NCBI GenBank assembly: GCA_946480495.1
Contig: CAMLKO010000007.1
Location: forward strand, 1-16,641
Direction of reading: 5' to 3'
Length of the DNA stretch: 16,641 nt
Source of the DNA: an uncultured Caulobacteraceae bacterium
Lineage (GTDB): Bacteria; Pseudomonadota; Alphaproteobacteria; Caulobacterales; Caulobacteraceae
The translations under genes and the position numbers were made by a program. Below are positions 6,224 to 14,167 of this stretch, in pieces (position 1 is the stretch's first letter; each line of letters opens with the position of its first letter). Under the pieces are notes generated by a model that saw only the letters and a list, made by a program, of their open reading frames with translations, ran no database searches and was not told the DNA's origin.

Positions 6224-7272
6224 GCCGGCTGCAGGCTGTCGGCGAACATCGGGCTCGACTTGAAGATCGCGATCTCCTCCTCCGTCATGTCCGTCGGCAC
6301 ATCGGCGAACAGCGGGGTGGACAGATAGCGCTCGCCGGTGTCGGGCAGCATGGCCAGGATGGTCGCGCCCGGCTTCGCCTTTTCGGCGATCTTCAGCGCC
6401 CCGGCGAAAGTCGCGCCGGCCGTGATGCCGCAGAAGATGCCTTCCTTCTGCGCCAGTTCCTTGCTGTAGCGCAGGGCGTCGGGGCCCGGGATCGGCACGA
6501 CCTCGTCGAAGAGGTGAGCCTCGACCGCGTCGCTCGTCAGCTTGGGGATGAAGTCCGGCGTCCAGCCCTGCATCGGGTGCGGCTTCCAGGCCGGGTGGCC
6601 GGCGGCGGGCGTGCCGTCGGGATTGCGGGCCTGGGCCTCGCCGCTGGCGATCAGCTGGGCGTCGGCCGGTTCGCAGACGATGATCTTCGTGTCCGGGCGC
6701 TCCTGGCGCAGCACGCGGGCGACGCCCTTCAGCGTGCCGCCGGTGCCGTAGCCGGTGACCCAGTAGTCCAGACCGTCGGGGAAGTCGGCGATGATCTCGC
6801 GCGCCGTCGTGCGCGAGTGCATGTCGGCGTTGGCCTCGTTCTCGAACTGGCGGGTCATGAACCAGCCGTGGGCGGCGGCCAGCTCCTTGGTCTTCTCGAC
6901 CATGCCGGTGGCGCGCAGGGCGGCGGGCGTGACGACCACCTTGGCGCCCAGGAACCGCATCAGGCGCCGCCGCTCGATGGAGAAGCTCTCGGCCATGGTG
7001 ACGACCAGCGGATAGCCCTTGGCCGCGCAGACCATGGCAAGGCCGATGCCGGTGTTGCCGCTGGTGGCTTCGATCACCGTCTGGCCGGGCTTCAGCTCGC
7101 CCGACTTCTCCGCCGCCTCGATGACGCCCAGCGCCAGGCGGTCCTTGACCGAGCCCAGCGGGTTGAAGGCCTCGACCTTGACGTAGAGGTTGATCCCCTT
7201 GGGCGCGAGGCGGTTGATCCGCACCACCGGCGTGTTGCCCACCGTCTCCAGAATGCTCTCGAACTTCGCCAT
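6220..7272 (-). CDS. cysK: Cysteine synthase A (O-acetylserine sulfhydrylase), with an inserted loop
   Basis: This PLP enzyme makes L-cysteine from O-acetylserine and sulfide. Family landmarks are all present: SILETVGNTPVVRI at the N-terminus, K43 in GSVKDR as the Schiff-base lysine, the substrate loop TSGNTG (70-75), the phosphate-binding GTGGT (176-180), FCGITAGA near 280-287, and LPDTGERYLST near 309-319. At 350 residues it is longer than the usual 310-325. The extra length is mainly a loop at about 205-235 (EPADAQLIASGEAQ... to HPMQGW), where most CysK have the short SPVLSGG-KPGPHKIQG stretch. The start at 7272 gives the conserved MAKFESILE opening and has GGGAGG in front; a longer frame upstream lacks similarity. 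It is divergent from an aminotransferase. It supplies the cysteine that GshB ultimately uses, though the genes are separate transcription units. Confidence 0.93.
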   Translation of the reverse strand: MAKFESILETVGNTPVVRINRLAPKGINLYVKVEAFNPLGSVKDRLALGVIEAAEKSGELKPGQTVIEATSGNTGIGLAMVCAAKGYPLVVTMAESFSIERRRLMRFLGAKVVVTPAALRATGMVEKTKELAAAHGWFMTRQFENEANADMHSRTTAREIIADFPDGLDYWVTGYGTGGTLKGVARVLRQERPDTKIIVCEPADAQLIASGEAQARNPDGTPAAGHPAWKPHPMQGWTPDFIPKLTSDAVEAHLFDEVVPIPGPDALRYSKELAQKEGIFCGITAGATFAGALKIAEKAKPGATILAMLPDTGERYLSTPLFADVPTDMTEEEIAIFKSSPMFADSLQPA

Positions 7273-7296
7273 GACGGCCTCCCTCTCTGAGGCGGC

Positions 7297-7326
7297 ATAG
7301 CGCCGTTCCGCGGCGGGTTCTGTCAA
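7297..7326 (-). promoter_or_regulatory. Possible cysK promoter
   Basis: On the minus strand TTGACA (7326-7321) is a perfect -35. CGCTAT (7302-7297) lies 18 nt further, within GCTATGCC, which resembles the Caulobacter-type -10 (GCTANAWC). The -35 is strong and the -10 is weak, so confidence is limited. Confidence 0.35.
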
Positions 7327-7355
7327 TCGTGCGGACGTGGGGCTATGGAGGCGAA

Positions 7356-8513
7356 ATGGTCCATCCCGTCTTCGCCGATCTGCCGACCACCATCTTCGAG
7401 GTGATGAGCGGCCTTTGCCGCGAGACCGGCGCGGTCAACCTGGGCCAGGGCTTTCCCGACGAGCCGGGGCCCGAAGCGATCCGGCGAAAGGCCGCCGACG
7501 CGGTGGTGCACGGCTCCAACCAGTACCCGCCGATGCGCGGCATCCCCGAGCTGCGCGAGGCGGTCGCGGCGCACTATCGGCGCCAGGGTCTCGAGCTCGA
7601 CTGGCAAAGCGAGGTCACCGTCACCTCCGGCGCCACAGAGGCGCTGGCGGCGGCCTTCTTCTCGCTGATCTCGCCGGGCGACGAGGTGGTGCTGTTCCAG
7701 CCGCTCTACGACGCCTACCTGCCGCTGGTCCGCCGCGCGGGCGGCGTGCCGAAGCTCGCCAGCCTCAAGCCGCCGCACTGGCGCATCGACCGGCCGATGC
7801 TGGAGCAGGCCTTCTCCGGCCGCACCCGGATGGTGGTGCTGAACAACCCGCACAATCCGGCCGCCGTGGTCTTTTCCGACGAGGAGCTGGCGCTCGTCGC
7901 CGAGTTCTGCGTGCGCCATGACGCCATCGCGGTCTGCGACGAGGTCTGGGAGCAGGTGATGCTCGACGGCCGGACCTTCCGTCCGCTGATGGCCTTCCCC
8001 GGCATGCGCGAGCGGACGGTGAAGATCGGCTCGGCCGGCAAGCTCTTCGCCATGACCGGCTGGAAGGTGGGCTGGCTGGCAGCGGCGCCCGCGCTGACCA
8101 AGGGGCTGGCCGGCGCCCACCAGTTCCTGACCTTCACCACGCCGCCAAACCTGCAGACGGCGGTCGCCTGGGGGCTGGCCAACAGCGACGACTGGTTTTC
8201 CCGGATGCCGGTGGAGATGACCCGGGCACGAAACCGCCTGGCCGATGGCCTGAAGGCCGAGGGGTTCGCCATCCTGCCGGCCCAGGGGACCTACTTCGTG
8301 AACCTCGACCTCGCCGGTTCGGGCATCGGCGTCGACGACCGCACCTTCTGCATGCGCGCGGTGAAGGAGGCGGGCGTCGGGACGATTCCCGTCTCCGCCT
8401 TCTACGACGAGGACGCCGTCACCAGCGTCGTGCGCCTGTGCTTCGCCAAGAAGGACGAGACGCTCGACCGCGGCATCGAAGCGCTGGCGAAGGCGCGGAG
8501 GCTGTTCGCTTAG
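7356..8513 (+). CDS. Class I/II PLP-dependent aminotransferase
   Basis: The 385-residue enzyme has fold-type I aminotransferase motifs: VNLGQGFPDEPGP (28-40), NQYPPMRGIPELREAV (55-70), the cofactor loop SGATEA (91-96), NNPHNP (163-168), D195 in CDEVWE (binds the pyridine nitrogen), and K229 in SAGKLFAMTGWKVGW as the Schiff-base lysine. The C-terminal VVRLCFAK supplies the carboxylate-binding arginine. This pattern is closest to kynurenine/methionine-type aminotransferases (YbdL, KAT groups); the natural amino donor cannot be settled from sequence. The ATG at 7356 follows GGAGG (7347-7351) by 4 nt; the GTG at 7329 would add nine unconserved residues. It is divergent from cysK, so a role in sulfur amino acid metabolism is possible but unproven. 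Its TAG overlaps the TAA of the convergent SDR gene. Confidence 0.9.
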   Translation: MVHPVFADLPTTIFEVMSGLCRETGAVNLGQGFPDEPGPEAIRRKAADAVVHGSNQYPPMRGIPELREAVAAHYRRQGLELDWQSEVTVTSGATEALAAAFFSLISPGDEVVLFQPLYDAYLPLVRRAGGVPKLASLKPPHWRIDRPMLEQAFSGRTRMVVLNNPHNPAAVVFSDEELALVAEFCVRHDAIAVCDEVWEQVMLDGRTFRPLMAFPGMRERTVKIGSAGKLFAMTGWKVGWLAAAPALTKGLAGAHQFLTFTTPPNLQTAVAWGLANSDDWFSRMPVEMTRARNRLADGLKAEGFAILPAQGTYFVNLDLAGSGIGVDDRTFCMRAVKEAGVGTIPVSAFYDEDAVTSVVRLCFAKKDETLDRGIEALAKARRLFA

Positions 8514-9289
8514 GCCGTCGCGCCGCCGTCGACCACGATGGCCTGCCCCGTCATGAACGTCCCGGCCGAGGAGGCCAGGAACACCGCCGCGCCCGCGATC
8601 TCGTCCGGCTCGCCGATGCGGCGCAGCGGCACGCTCTCGGTCGAGCGCTTGAGGATTTCCGGGTTTTCCCACAGCGCCCGGGCGAAGTCGGTCTTGATCA
8701 GGCCGGGCGCGATGCAGTTGACCCGGATGTTGTGGGGCCCAAGCTCGTGGGCGAGGTTGCGGGCCAGCTGGAAGTCGGCGGCCTTGGAGATGTTGTAGGC
8801 GCCGATCACCACGTTGCCGCGCAGGCCGCCGATCGACGAGACGATGATGATCGCGCCGTCCTTGCGCGCCTCCATCTCCGGCGTGACCATCGAGATCAGC
8901 CAGTTGTTGGCGATGACGTTGTTGTCGAGGATCTTGCGGAACTGGTCGTCGGAGATGCCGCTCATCGGCCCGAAGTAGGGGTTGGAGGCGGCGTTGCAGA
9001 CCAGGATGTCGACCTTGCCGAACGCCGCGCGCGTCTCGTCCACCAGCCGCTGAAGGTCTTCCTTCGAGGAGATGTTGGCCGGGACCGCGATGGCCGTCCC
9101 CTCGCCGTTCGCGGCGTTGATCGCGCCGGCGACTTCCTCGCAGGGCCCGGCCTTGCGCGAAGAGATCACCACCTTGGCGCCATGCTGGGCCATCCGCTCG
9201 GCGATGGCCTTGCCGATCCCGCGCGAGGAGCCGGTGATGATCGCGACCTTGCCGGTCAGGTCGAACAGGGTTCCAGCCGCGGCGCTCAT
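8510..9289 (-). CDS. SDR family NAD(P)-dependent oxidoreductase
   Basis: The 259-residue classical short-chain dehydrogenase shows the cofactor motif TGSSRGIG (19-26), CNAAS (98-102, the NNAG equivalent), the catalytic Ser at 151/152 in VSSIGG, Y165 and K169 in YNISK, and the closing PGLIKTDFARAL followed by GQAIVVDGG. R46 or so after the second strand (SSRK) suggests NADP(H) preference. It resembles bacterial 3-oxoacyl- or secondary-alcohol dehydrogenases often named glucose 1-dehydrogenase or DHRS4-like; the real substrate is unknown. GGAGAG lies just before the ATG. It is convergent with the aminotransferase (TTAG overlap) and divergent from another SDR gene, with 147 nt between the start codons. 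Confidence 0.92.
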   Translation of the reverse strand: MSAAAGTLFDLTGKVAIITGSSRGIGKAIAERMAQHGAKVVISSRKAGPCEEVAGAINAANGEGTAIAVPANISSKEDLQRLVDETRAAFGKVDILVCNAASNPYFGPMSGISDDQFRKILDNNVIANNWLISMVTPEMEARKDGAIIIVSSIGGLRGNVVIGAYNISKAADFQLARNLAHELGPHNIRVNCIAPGLIKTDFARALWENPEILKRSTESVPLRRIGEPDEIAGAAVFLASSAGTFMTGQAIVVDGGATA

Positions 9290-9376
9290 GGTCTCTCCGT
9301 GAAACAGTTGTTTGAAGTCGCTGCAACCTGCGGCGGGCCGGACCCTGGGTCAAGAGGCCGTCGCGCCAGACGCGAG

Positions 9377-9406
9377 TTGACAGGACTCTCCGCGGCTGAC
9401 GATAGG
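9377..9406 (+). promoter_or_regulatory. Promoter of the SDR/di-iron operon
   Basis: A perfect TTGACA (9377-9382) is followed after 18 nt by GATAGG (9401-9406). Transcription would start near 9413, leaving a short leader before the ATG at 9437. A GANTC site (GACTC, 9384-9388) lies in the spacer, as in CcrM/GcrA-controlled promoters of Caulobacter. No other good promoter was seen in this gap. Confidence 0.5.
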
Positions 9407-9436
9407 TTTTGTATCTGAACGGACCTTGGGGGGGTC

Positions 9437-10372
9437 ATGGCGCAAGCGCGCTGGGACACGAAAGACATGCCGGATCTTACCGGCAAGACCGCGGTGGTGA
9501 CGGGGGCCAACAGCGGGCTCGGCTTCCACACGGCGTCCGCGCTGGCCGCCAAAGGGGCCCAGGTGGTCATGGCCTGCCGCGACGCGAAGAAGGCGGACGC
9601 GGCCGCGGCGCAAATCCGCGACGCCGTTCCGAACGCGAAGCTGGAATTCCAGCCGCTCGATCTGGCGAGCCTCGCCTCGGTGAAGGCCTTCGCCTCGGCC
9701 TTCGGCGACCGGCCGCTCCATATCCTCTGCAACAACGCCGGGGTGATGTTCGCGCCGCGCGGCAGGACCGCGGACGGGTATGAGACCCACTTCGGGACCA
9801 ACTACCTCGGCCACTTCGCCCTGACCGGCAGCCTGATGGGTCCGCTGCTGGCGACGCCCGGCGCCCGCGTCGTCACGGTGGCCAGCGAGTTCGCCCGCCT
9901 TGGCCGCATCCATCTGGACGACCTGAACGGCGAGCGGCGCTTCTCGCGTGTGTGGGCCTACGCCAACGCCAAGCTGGCCAACCTGATGTTCGCGCTCGAG
10001 CTGCAGCGCAGGCTCGCGGCCAAGGGCGCGGGCCTGATCAGCGTCGCGGCCCACCCAGGCTACTCCGCCACCAACCTGCAGGCCGCGGGCGTGAACATGG
10101 GCGAGCCGGATGCGCTGGCGCGGCTCGGCGACTGGTCGATGAGGTGGATGAACCAGTCGATCGCCCAGAGCGCGGCCATGGGCGCCCTGCCCAGCCTGCT
10201 GGCCGCCACCGCGCCGGGCGTTAAGGGCGGCGACTACTACGGCCCGGCCAACCTCTTCGGCCTGCGCGGCTATCCGGCCAGGTCGGGGCGGCCGTTCCAG
10301 GCGAACAACCTCGACGTCTCGCGCCGGCTCTGGTCGGCGTCCGAAGCGATGACCGGAGTGACCTTCCCATGA
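9437..10372 (+). CDS. Retinol dehydrogenase/protochlorophyllide reductase-like SDR
   Basis: This 311-residue SDR has the longer form typical of the retinol-dehydrogenase-like group: TGANSGLG (22-29) for the cofactor, CRDAKK after the second strand (an NADP-type signature), NNAGVM (99-104), the catalytic Ser150, and Y175-ANA-K179 followed by [14 protein letters not shown]. The [10 protein letters not shown] segment near 210-220 and the late [14 protein letters not shown] segment complete the family picture. Substrates of bacterial members are mostly hydrophobic alcohols or aldehydes; none can be named. A run of G precedes the ATG as a makeshift ribosome binding site; an in-frame ATG at 9467 (MPDLTGK) is an alternative start. 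The stop overlaps the next start as ATGA, so it forms an operon with two di-iron-like proteins and probably works on the same compound. Confidence 0.9.
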   Translation: MAQARWDTKDMPDLTGKTAVVTGANSGLGFHTASALAAKGAQVVMACRDAKKADAAAAQIRDAVPNAKLEFQPLDLASLASVKAFASAFGDRPLHILCNNAGVMFAPRGRTADGYETHFGTNYLGHFALTGSLMGPLLATPGARVVTVASEFARLGRIHLDDLNGERRFSRVWAYANAKLANLMFALELQRRLAAKGAGLISVAAHPGYSATNLQAAGVNMGEPDALARLGDWSMRWMNQSIAQSAAMGALPSLLAATAPGVKGGDYYGPANLFGLRGYPARSGRPFQANNLDVSRRLWSASEAMTGVTFP

Positions 10373-11193
10373 GCAAGACCCCCGCCGACCTGGAAATCAA
10401 ACCGCGCGACGTGGCGTTCGGGCGCAACGAGACCTTCGAGCGCTGGTGGCTGGGCGGCGATCCGGTGGCGACGGCTTTCTACAACGCGCTGTCGGTCACC
10501 TTCCCGCAAGGTGAGCGCTTCTTCATCGACGCGGTGCGCCACTACAAGGCCCGCGTACCGAAGGAACTGCAGGCGCAGATCAAGGCCTTCACCGCCCAGG
10601 AGTCGATGCACTCGCGCGAGCACATCGCCTTCAACAGGCAGGTCACCGGCCACGGCTACGACATCTCCGCGATGGAGGAGCGCGAGCGCAAGCTGATCGC
10701 GATGGACAAGCGCTTCCCGCCGGCCATGCAGCTGGCGGCCACGGCGGCGCTCGAGCACTTCACCGCCATCATGGCCCATGCCGTGCTGGCCGATCCGAGG
10801 CACATGGCAGGCGCCAGGCCCGAAGCCGCGCGGCTGTGGCGCTGGCACGCGATGGAAGAGATCGAGCACAAGGCGGTCGCCTTCGACACCTATATGTCCG
10901 GTGTGAAGGGCGGGCCGATCGGGCGCTACCTGCTGCGGGTTTGGGTGATGTTCGACGTCACCATCATGTTCAACGTGGAGATCGGGCTGAACATCCGCGA
11001 CTTCTTCCGGCAGGACGGCATCAACAAGCCCGGTTCCTGGGCGCGGCTGCTGAAATACCTGTTCGTCACGCCCGGCCTGTTCCGCAACACCGCCGTGCCC
11101 TATCTCGCTTATTACCTGCCCGGCTTCCATCCCTGGCGCATCGACGACCGCGAGCTGCTGGGCGCCGTGCGCGACGAACTGGCGACGGCATAG
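10369..11193 (+). CDS. 'Metal-dependent hydrolase' family protein with ferritin-like di-iron motifs, paralogue 1
   Basis: This 274-residue protein belongs to the family labelled predicted metal-dependent hydrolase (PF10118 type), with [22 protein letters not shown] near residues 25-46. Its conserved acidic and histidine residues read E49 (GERFF), E78-SM-H81 (QESMHSREH), E129 (ALEHF) and E164-IE-H167 ([12 protein letters not shown]). This is the E, ExxH, E, ExxH pattern of four-helix di-iron proteins, with 29 and 35 residues between partners. An oxygenase or oxidase activity is therefore as plausible as a hydrolase; the assignment is inference. The C-terminal third (about 185-255) has hydrophobic stretches that could touch a membrane. 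It is translationally coupled to the SDR upstream through ATGA and followed after 17 nt by a close paralogue. Confidence 0.88.
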   Translation: MSKTPADLEIKPRDVAFGRNETFERWWLGGDPVATAFYNALSVTFPQGERFFIDAVRHYKARVPKELQAQIKAFTAQESMHSREHIAFNRQVTGHGYDISAMEERERKLIAMDKRFPPAMQLAATAALEHFTAIMAHAVLADPRHMAGARPEAARLWRWHAMEEIEHKAVAFDTYMSGVKGGPIGRYLLRVWVMFDVTIMFNVEIGLNIRDFFRQDGINKPGSWARLLKYLFVTPGLFRNTAVPYLAYYLPGFHPWRIDDRELLGAVRDELATA

Positions 11194-11210
11194 GATCGAA
11201 AGGCCCCTTC

Positions 11211-12032
11211 ATGACCGGCAAGACCCCCCAGGACCTGAAGATCCAGCCGCGCGAAATCGCGTTCGGCCGCGAGGTCTCCTACGACCGCTGGTGGCTGGGC
11301 GGCGACCCGGCGGCCACGGCCTTCCACAACGCGCTGTCGGTGACCTTTCCCCTGGGCGAGCGCTTCTTCATCGACGCCGTGCGCCACTATCGCGACCGCA
11401 CCAGCGAGCCGCTGACCAGCCAGATCGCCGACTTCGTGACGCAGGAGTCGATGCACTCGCGCGAGCACGTGTTCTTCAACAAGCAGGTGACCGAGCGCGG
11501 CTACGACATCTCGAAGATGGAGCGGCGGCTGGCGTGGCGTATCAGGATGTCGCGCAGGGCCCCGCCCGCCACGCGGCTGGGGGTGACGGTGGCGCTGGAG
11601 CACTTCACGGCCATCCTTGCCCACACCGCGCTCAGCAACCCGCACCTGATGGAGGGCGCCGATCCGGAGGCCGCCCGCATGTGGCGCTGGCACGCGATGG
11701 AGGAGATCGAGCACAAGGCGGTCGCCTTCGACACCTACATGACCGTGGTCGGCGGCGGCCCGCTTTTGCGCTGGCTACGGCGTTCGATCGTGATGGCCCT
11801 GGTGACGCTGCTGTTCACCTACAACATCACCCGCAACGTCGTGGACTTCCTCGCCCAGGACCGGCTCAACAACCTGCGCACCTGGGGCCGGCTGTTCCGC
11901 TACCTCTGGGGCCCGCGCGGGTTCCTCAGCAGCTCCATCGGCGCCTACTTCGCCTTCTACCTGCCGGGCTTCCATCCCTGGCAGGTCGACGACCGCCCGC
12001 TCATCGCAGGCATGCAGGCCGAATACGCCTAG
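11211..12032 (+). CDS. 'Metal-dependent hydrolase' family protein with ferritin-like di-iron motifs, paralogue 2
   Basis: The 273-residue product aligns with its neighbour over the whole length. All putative metal ligands are kept: E50, E79-SM-H82, E130 and E165-IE-H168. The region around the last motif is identical in protein for 20 residues. The central part diverges (a basic MERRLAWRIRMSRR stretch replaces [14 protein letters not shown]), and the hydrophobic segment near 190-205 is stronger here. The ATG at 11211 is chosen because the protein then starts like paralogue 1 (KTP-x-DLKIQPREIAFGR); only a weak AAAGG lies before it, so it may depend on translation of the gene before. Two different but co-encoded copies could form a heterodimer or serve different substrates. 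Its stop overlaps the amidase stop as CTAG. Confidence 0.88.
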   Translation: MTGKTPQDLKIQPREIAFGREVSYDRWWLGGDPAATAFHNALSVTFPLGERFFIDAVRHYRDRTSEPLTSQIADFVTQESMHSREHVFFNKQVTERGYDISKMERRLAWRIRMSRRAPPATRLGVTVALEHFTAILAHTALSNPHLMEGADPEAARMWRWHAMEEIEHKAVAFDTYMTVVGGGPLLRWLRRSIVMALVTLLFTYNITRNVVDFLAQDRLNNLRTWGRLFRYLWGPRGFLSSSIGAYFAFYLPGFHPWQVDDRPLIAGMQAEYA

Positions 12033-13540
12033 GCGAACACCGGCGCCCTGCGCTGCGCCCAGGGCTTGGCTTGTTCCAGCTGGGCGGCGAGGCGGAGCAG
12101 CAGGCCTTCGCCGCCGATCGGGGCGTTGAAGTGCGAGCCGACCGGTAGGCCGTCGGCGGTCCAGTGCAGGGGCACGCTCATCGCCGGGGTGCCGGTGATG
12201 TTGCCAAGCTGGGTGTAGGGCGTGTGCTGCAGGTGGTCGCGGGCCATGCGGTGGACGTAGCCGGTGCGAAGGACGAGGCCTCCGAGATTGAGCGCCAGCA
12301 TCGCCTGCGTCGCCACCCGGTTCAGCGGGGTGGTGTCGAGCTGGCCCACCCGCAGCGGCGGCGAGGCCACCGTTGGCGTCAGGTAGAGGTCGTAGCGGGT
12401 GAAGAAGTCGCCGAGCGCGCGGGCGTAGGTGTTCCAGCGGCCGTGGATCTCGATGAACTCCGGCGCCGACAGCGCCCGGCCGATGGCGGCGGCGGCCAGG
12501 GTGTCGGCTTCGAAACCGCTATTGCCGCAGCCGGTCTGGGCCTTCACCGCGGCGACGGCCGAGGCGGCCATGGCGAAATAGATGGAGAGGAAGTCGTCGG
12601 CGAGCGCGTCGCCGTCGATGTCGGGCGTGGCCTCCTCGACATGGTGGCCGAGGTCTTCCAGCAGCCTGGCGGTTTCGACGACGGCCCTCACGCACTCCGG
12701 ATGTACCGGCGTGCCGATGGGCGAGGCGGTCGAGAAGCCGATCTTCAGCTTGCCGGGCCTGGCGCCGACCTCCTGCGCGAACGGGCGCTGCGGCATCGGC
12801 CAGGGGTAGGGGCCGCCGACCTCGTCGCCCTGGATGGCGTCGAGCATGGTGGCCGCGTCGCGCACCGAGCGGCTGACGACGTTGGCGGTCGCGCCGCCGT
12901 CCATCCACTCGGCGTAGTCGGGGCCCGCGGGGCTGCGGCCGCGGCCGGGCTTGAGGCCAAACAGCCCGCAGGCCGAGGCCGGGATGCGGATCGAGCCGCC
13001 GCCGTCGCTGGCCGCCGCCATCGGCACGATCCCGGCCGCCACGGCCGAGGCCGAGCCGCCGCTGGAGCCGTGCGGGGTGTGGTTGATGTTCCACGGGTTG
13101 CGGCAGACGCCGAGCGCGTCGGGCTCGGTGATGCCCTTGAAGCCGAACTCGGAGGTGTTGGTGGAGCCGAAGATCACCACGCCGGCGGACAGGAACCGGT
13201 TCACCAGCTCGAAATTCCGCTCGGGCCGGAAGTCGGCGTCCTTCAGCGCGCGGCAGCCGTAGGTCGACCGCTCGCCCGCGTAGTCCATCAACAGGTCCTT
13301 GAGCAGGAAGGGTACGCCCGCGAAGGGCCCCTCCAGCGGCTCCTGCGCGATGCGGCGGCGCGCGCGGTCCTCATAGACGTTGACGACGGCGTTCAGCTGC
13401 GGGTTCACGGCCTCCGCCCGGGCGATCGCGGCGTCCAGCAGCTCGCCCGGCGAGACGTCCCGGCGGCGCACGAGCTCGGCGAGGCCGGTCGCGTCGTGGG
13501 CGGCGTAGTCGACCGCCGCGGCTTCGGAGACCGCGCTCAC
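12029..13540 (-). CDS. Amidase signature family enzyme
   Basis: The 503-residue protein has the complete Ser-cisSer-Lys triad of amidase signature hydrolases: K81 in PFLLKDLL, S159 in HGSSGGS, and the nucleophile S183 in ASDGGGSIRIPAS, exactly 24 residues after S159 as in the family. It cleaves amide bonds, but this subgroup (named only as amidase) has no agreed substrate. It lacks GatA context (no gatB or gatC nearby). No signal peptide is evident, so it should act in the cytoplasm. The start is a GTG whose bases overlap the upstream stop as GTGA, which implies coupling to the SRPBCC gene. The catalytic core is intact and nothing suggests degeneration. Confidence 0.93.
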   Translation of the reverse strand: MSAVSEAAAVDYAAHDATGLAELVRRRDVSPGELLDAAIARAEAVNPQLNAVVNVYEDRARRRIAQEPLEGPFAGVPFLLKDLLMDYAGERSTYGCRALKDADFRPERNFELVNRFLSAGVVIFGSTNTSEFGFKGITEPDALGVCRNPWNINHTPHGSSGGSASAVAAGIVPMAAASDGGGSIRIPASACGLFGLKPGRGRSPAGPDYAEWMDGGATANVVSRSVRDAATMLDAIQGDEVGGPYPWPMPQRPFAQEVGARPGKLKIGFSTASPIGTPVHPECVRAVVETARLLEDLGHHVEEATPDIDGDALADDFLSIYFAMAASAVAAVKAQTGCGNSGFEADTLAAAAIGRALSAPEFIEIHGRWNTYARALGDFFTRYDLYLTPTVASPPLRVGQLDTTPLNRVATQAMLALNLGGLVLRTGYVHRMARDHLQHTPYTQLGNITGTPAMSVPLHWTADGLPVGSHFNAPIGGEGLLLRLAAQLEQAKPWAQRRAPVFA

Positions 13541-14127
13541 GCCTTCGCCGCCGCTTCGGCTTCGCGCTTCAGGTTGGCAAGGCCCGTCGAAACCTCGCCG
13601 CGCAGGAAGTCGCGGACCAGCGGGCCCGGCGCCGGGAAGCCCGGCTGCATGTGCATTTCCTGGCTGACGCGGGTGCCGCCGCCCGGCAGCGCCTGCAGCC
13701 TGTATTCACCGTTCAGCACCTTCAGGTCGCCCTCGATGCGGGTGATCACCAGGCGCTTCTGAGGCTCCATGTCCTGACGGAAGACCGAGCGGACATTGGG
13801 CATCAGCGGGGTCTTGAGGATGTGCTCGATGGTCTCCGAACCCGGCTTGCGGTCCAGCACGCGGCAGCCGCGGTTGCTGGGGATGATCCGCCGCGCGGCC
13901 GCGCAGTCGGTCATCAGCTTCCAGACGACGGCGGGCGAGGCGTTGATGTCGACCACCGCATAGGCGAGCTGGGCGCCGCCCGCCGGGTCGGGGGTGACCT
14001 TGTACCAGACCTTGCCCGTCTGGGCGGTCTTCACGGCGTCCGCCGAAGGCGTCCAGGCCGCGGCGCCGCCGCTCGCCAGAACCGCGACGGCCAGGGCCGC
14101 CATCGCAAGCGTGGTCTTGTTTTGCAT
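13537..14127 (-). CDS. Secreted SRPBCC (START-like) family protein
   Basis: This 196-residue protein carries a signal peptide ending near GGAAA (about residue 24). The mature part fits a polyketide-cyclase/START-like lipid-binding fold: VDINASPAVVWKLMTDCAAARRIIPSNRGCRVL, then IEHILKTPLMPNVRSVFRQD, then EYRLQALPGGGTRVSQEMHMQPGFPAPGPLVRDFLRGEVSTGLANLKREAE. Such proteins bind hydrophobic ligands in a deep cavity; a periplasmic carrier role is inferred. The two cysteines could form a disulfide after export. GGAGGTGAG before the ATG is a very strong ribosome binding site. The amidase gene overlaps it by four bases downstream. It is divergent from the nitric oxide reductase gene, with 164 nt between the start codons. 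Confidence 0.85.
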   Translation of the reverse strand: MQNKTTLAMAALAVAVLASGGAAAWTPSADAVKTAQTGKVWYKVTPDPAGGAQLAYAVVDINASPAVVWKLMTDCAAARRIIPSNRGCRVLDRKPGSETIEHILKTPLMPNVRSVFRQDMEPQKRLVITRIEGDLKVLNGEYRLQALPGGGTRVSQEMHMQPGFPAPGPLVRDFLRGEVSTGLANLKREAEAAAKA

Positions 14128-14167
14128 AACTCACCTCCGGCGGGGATTTACACCCGTGTCAGTGGCG

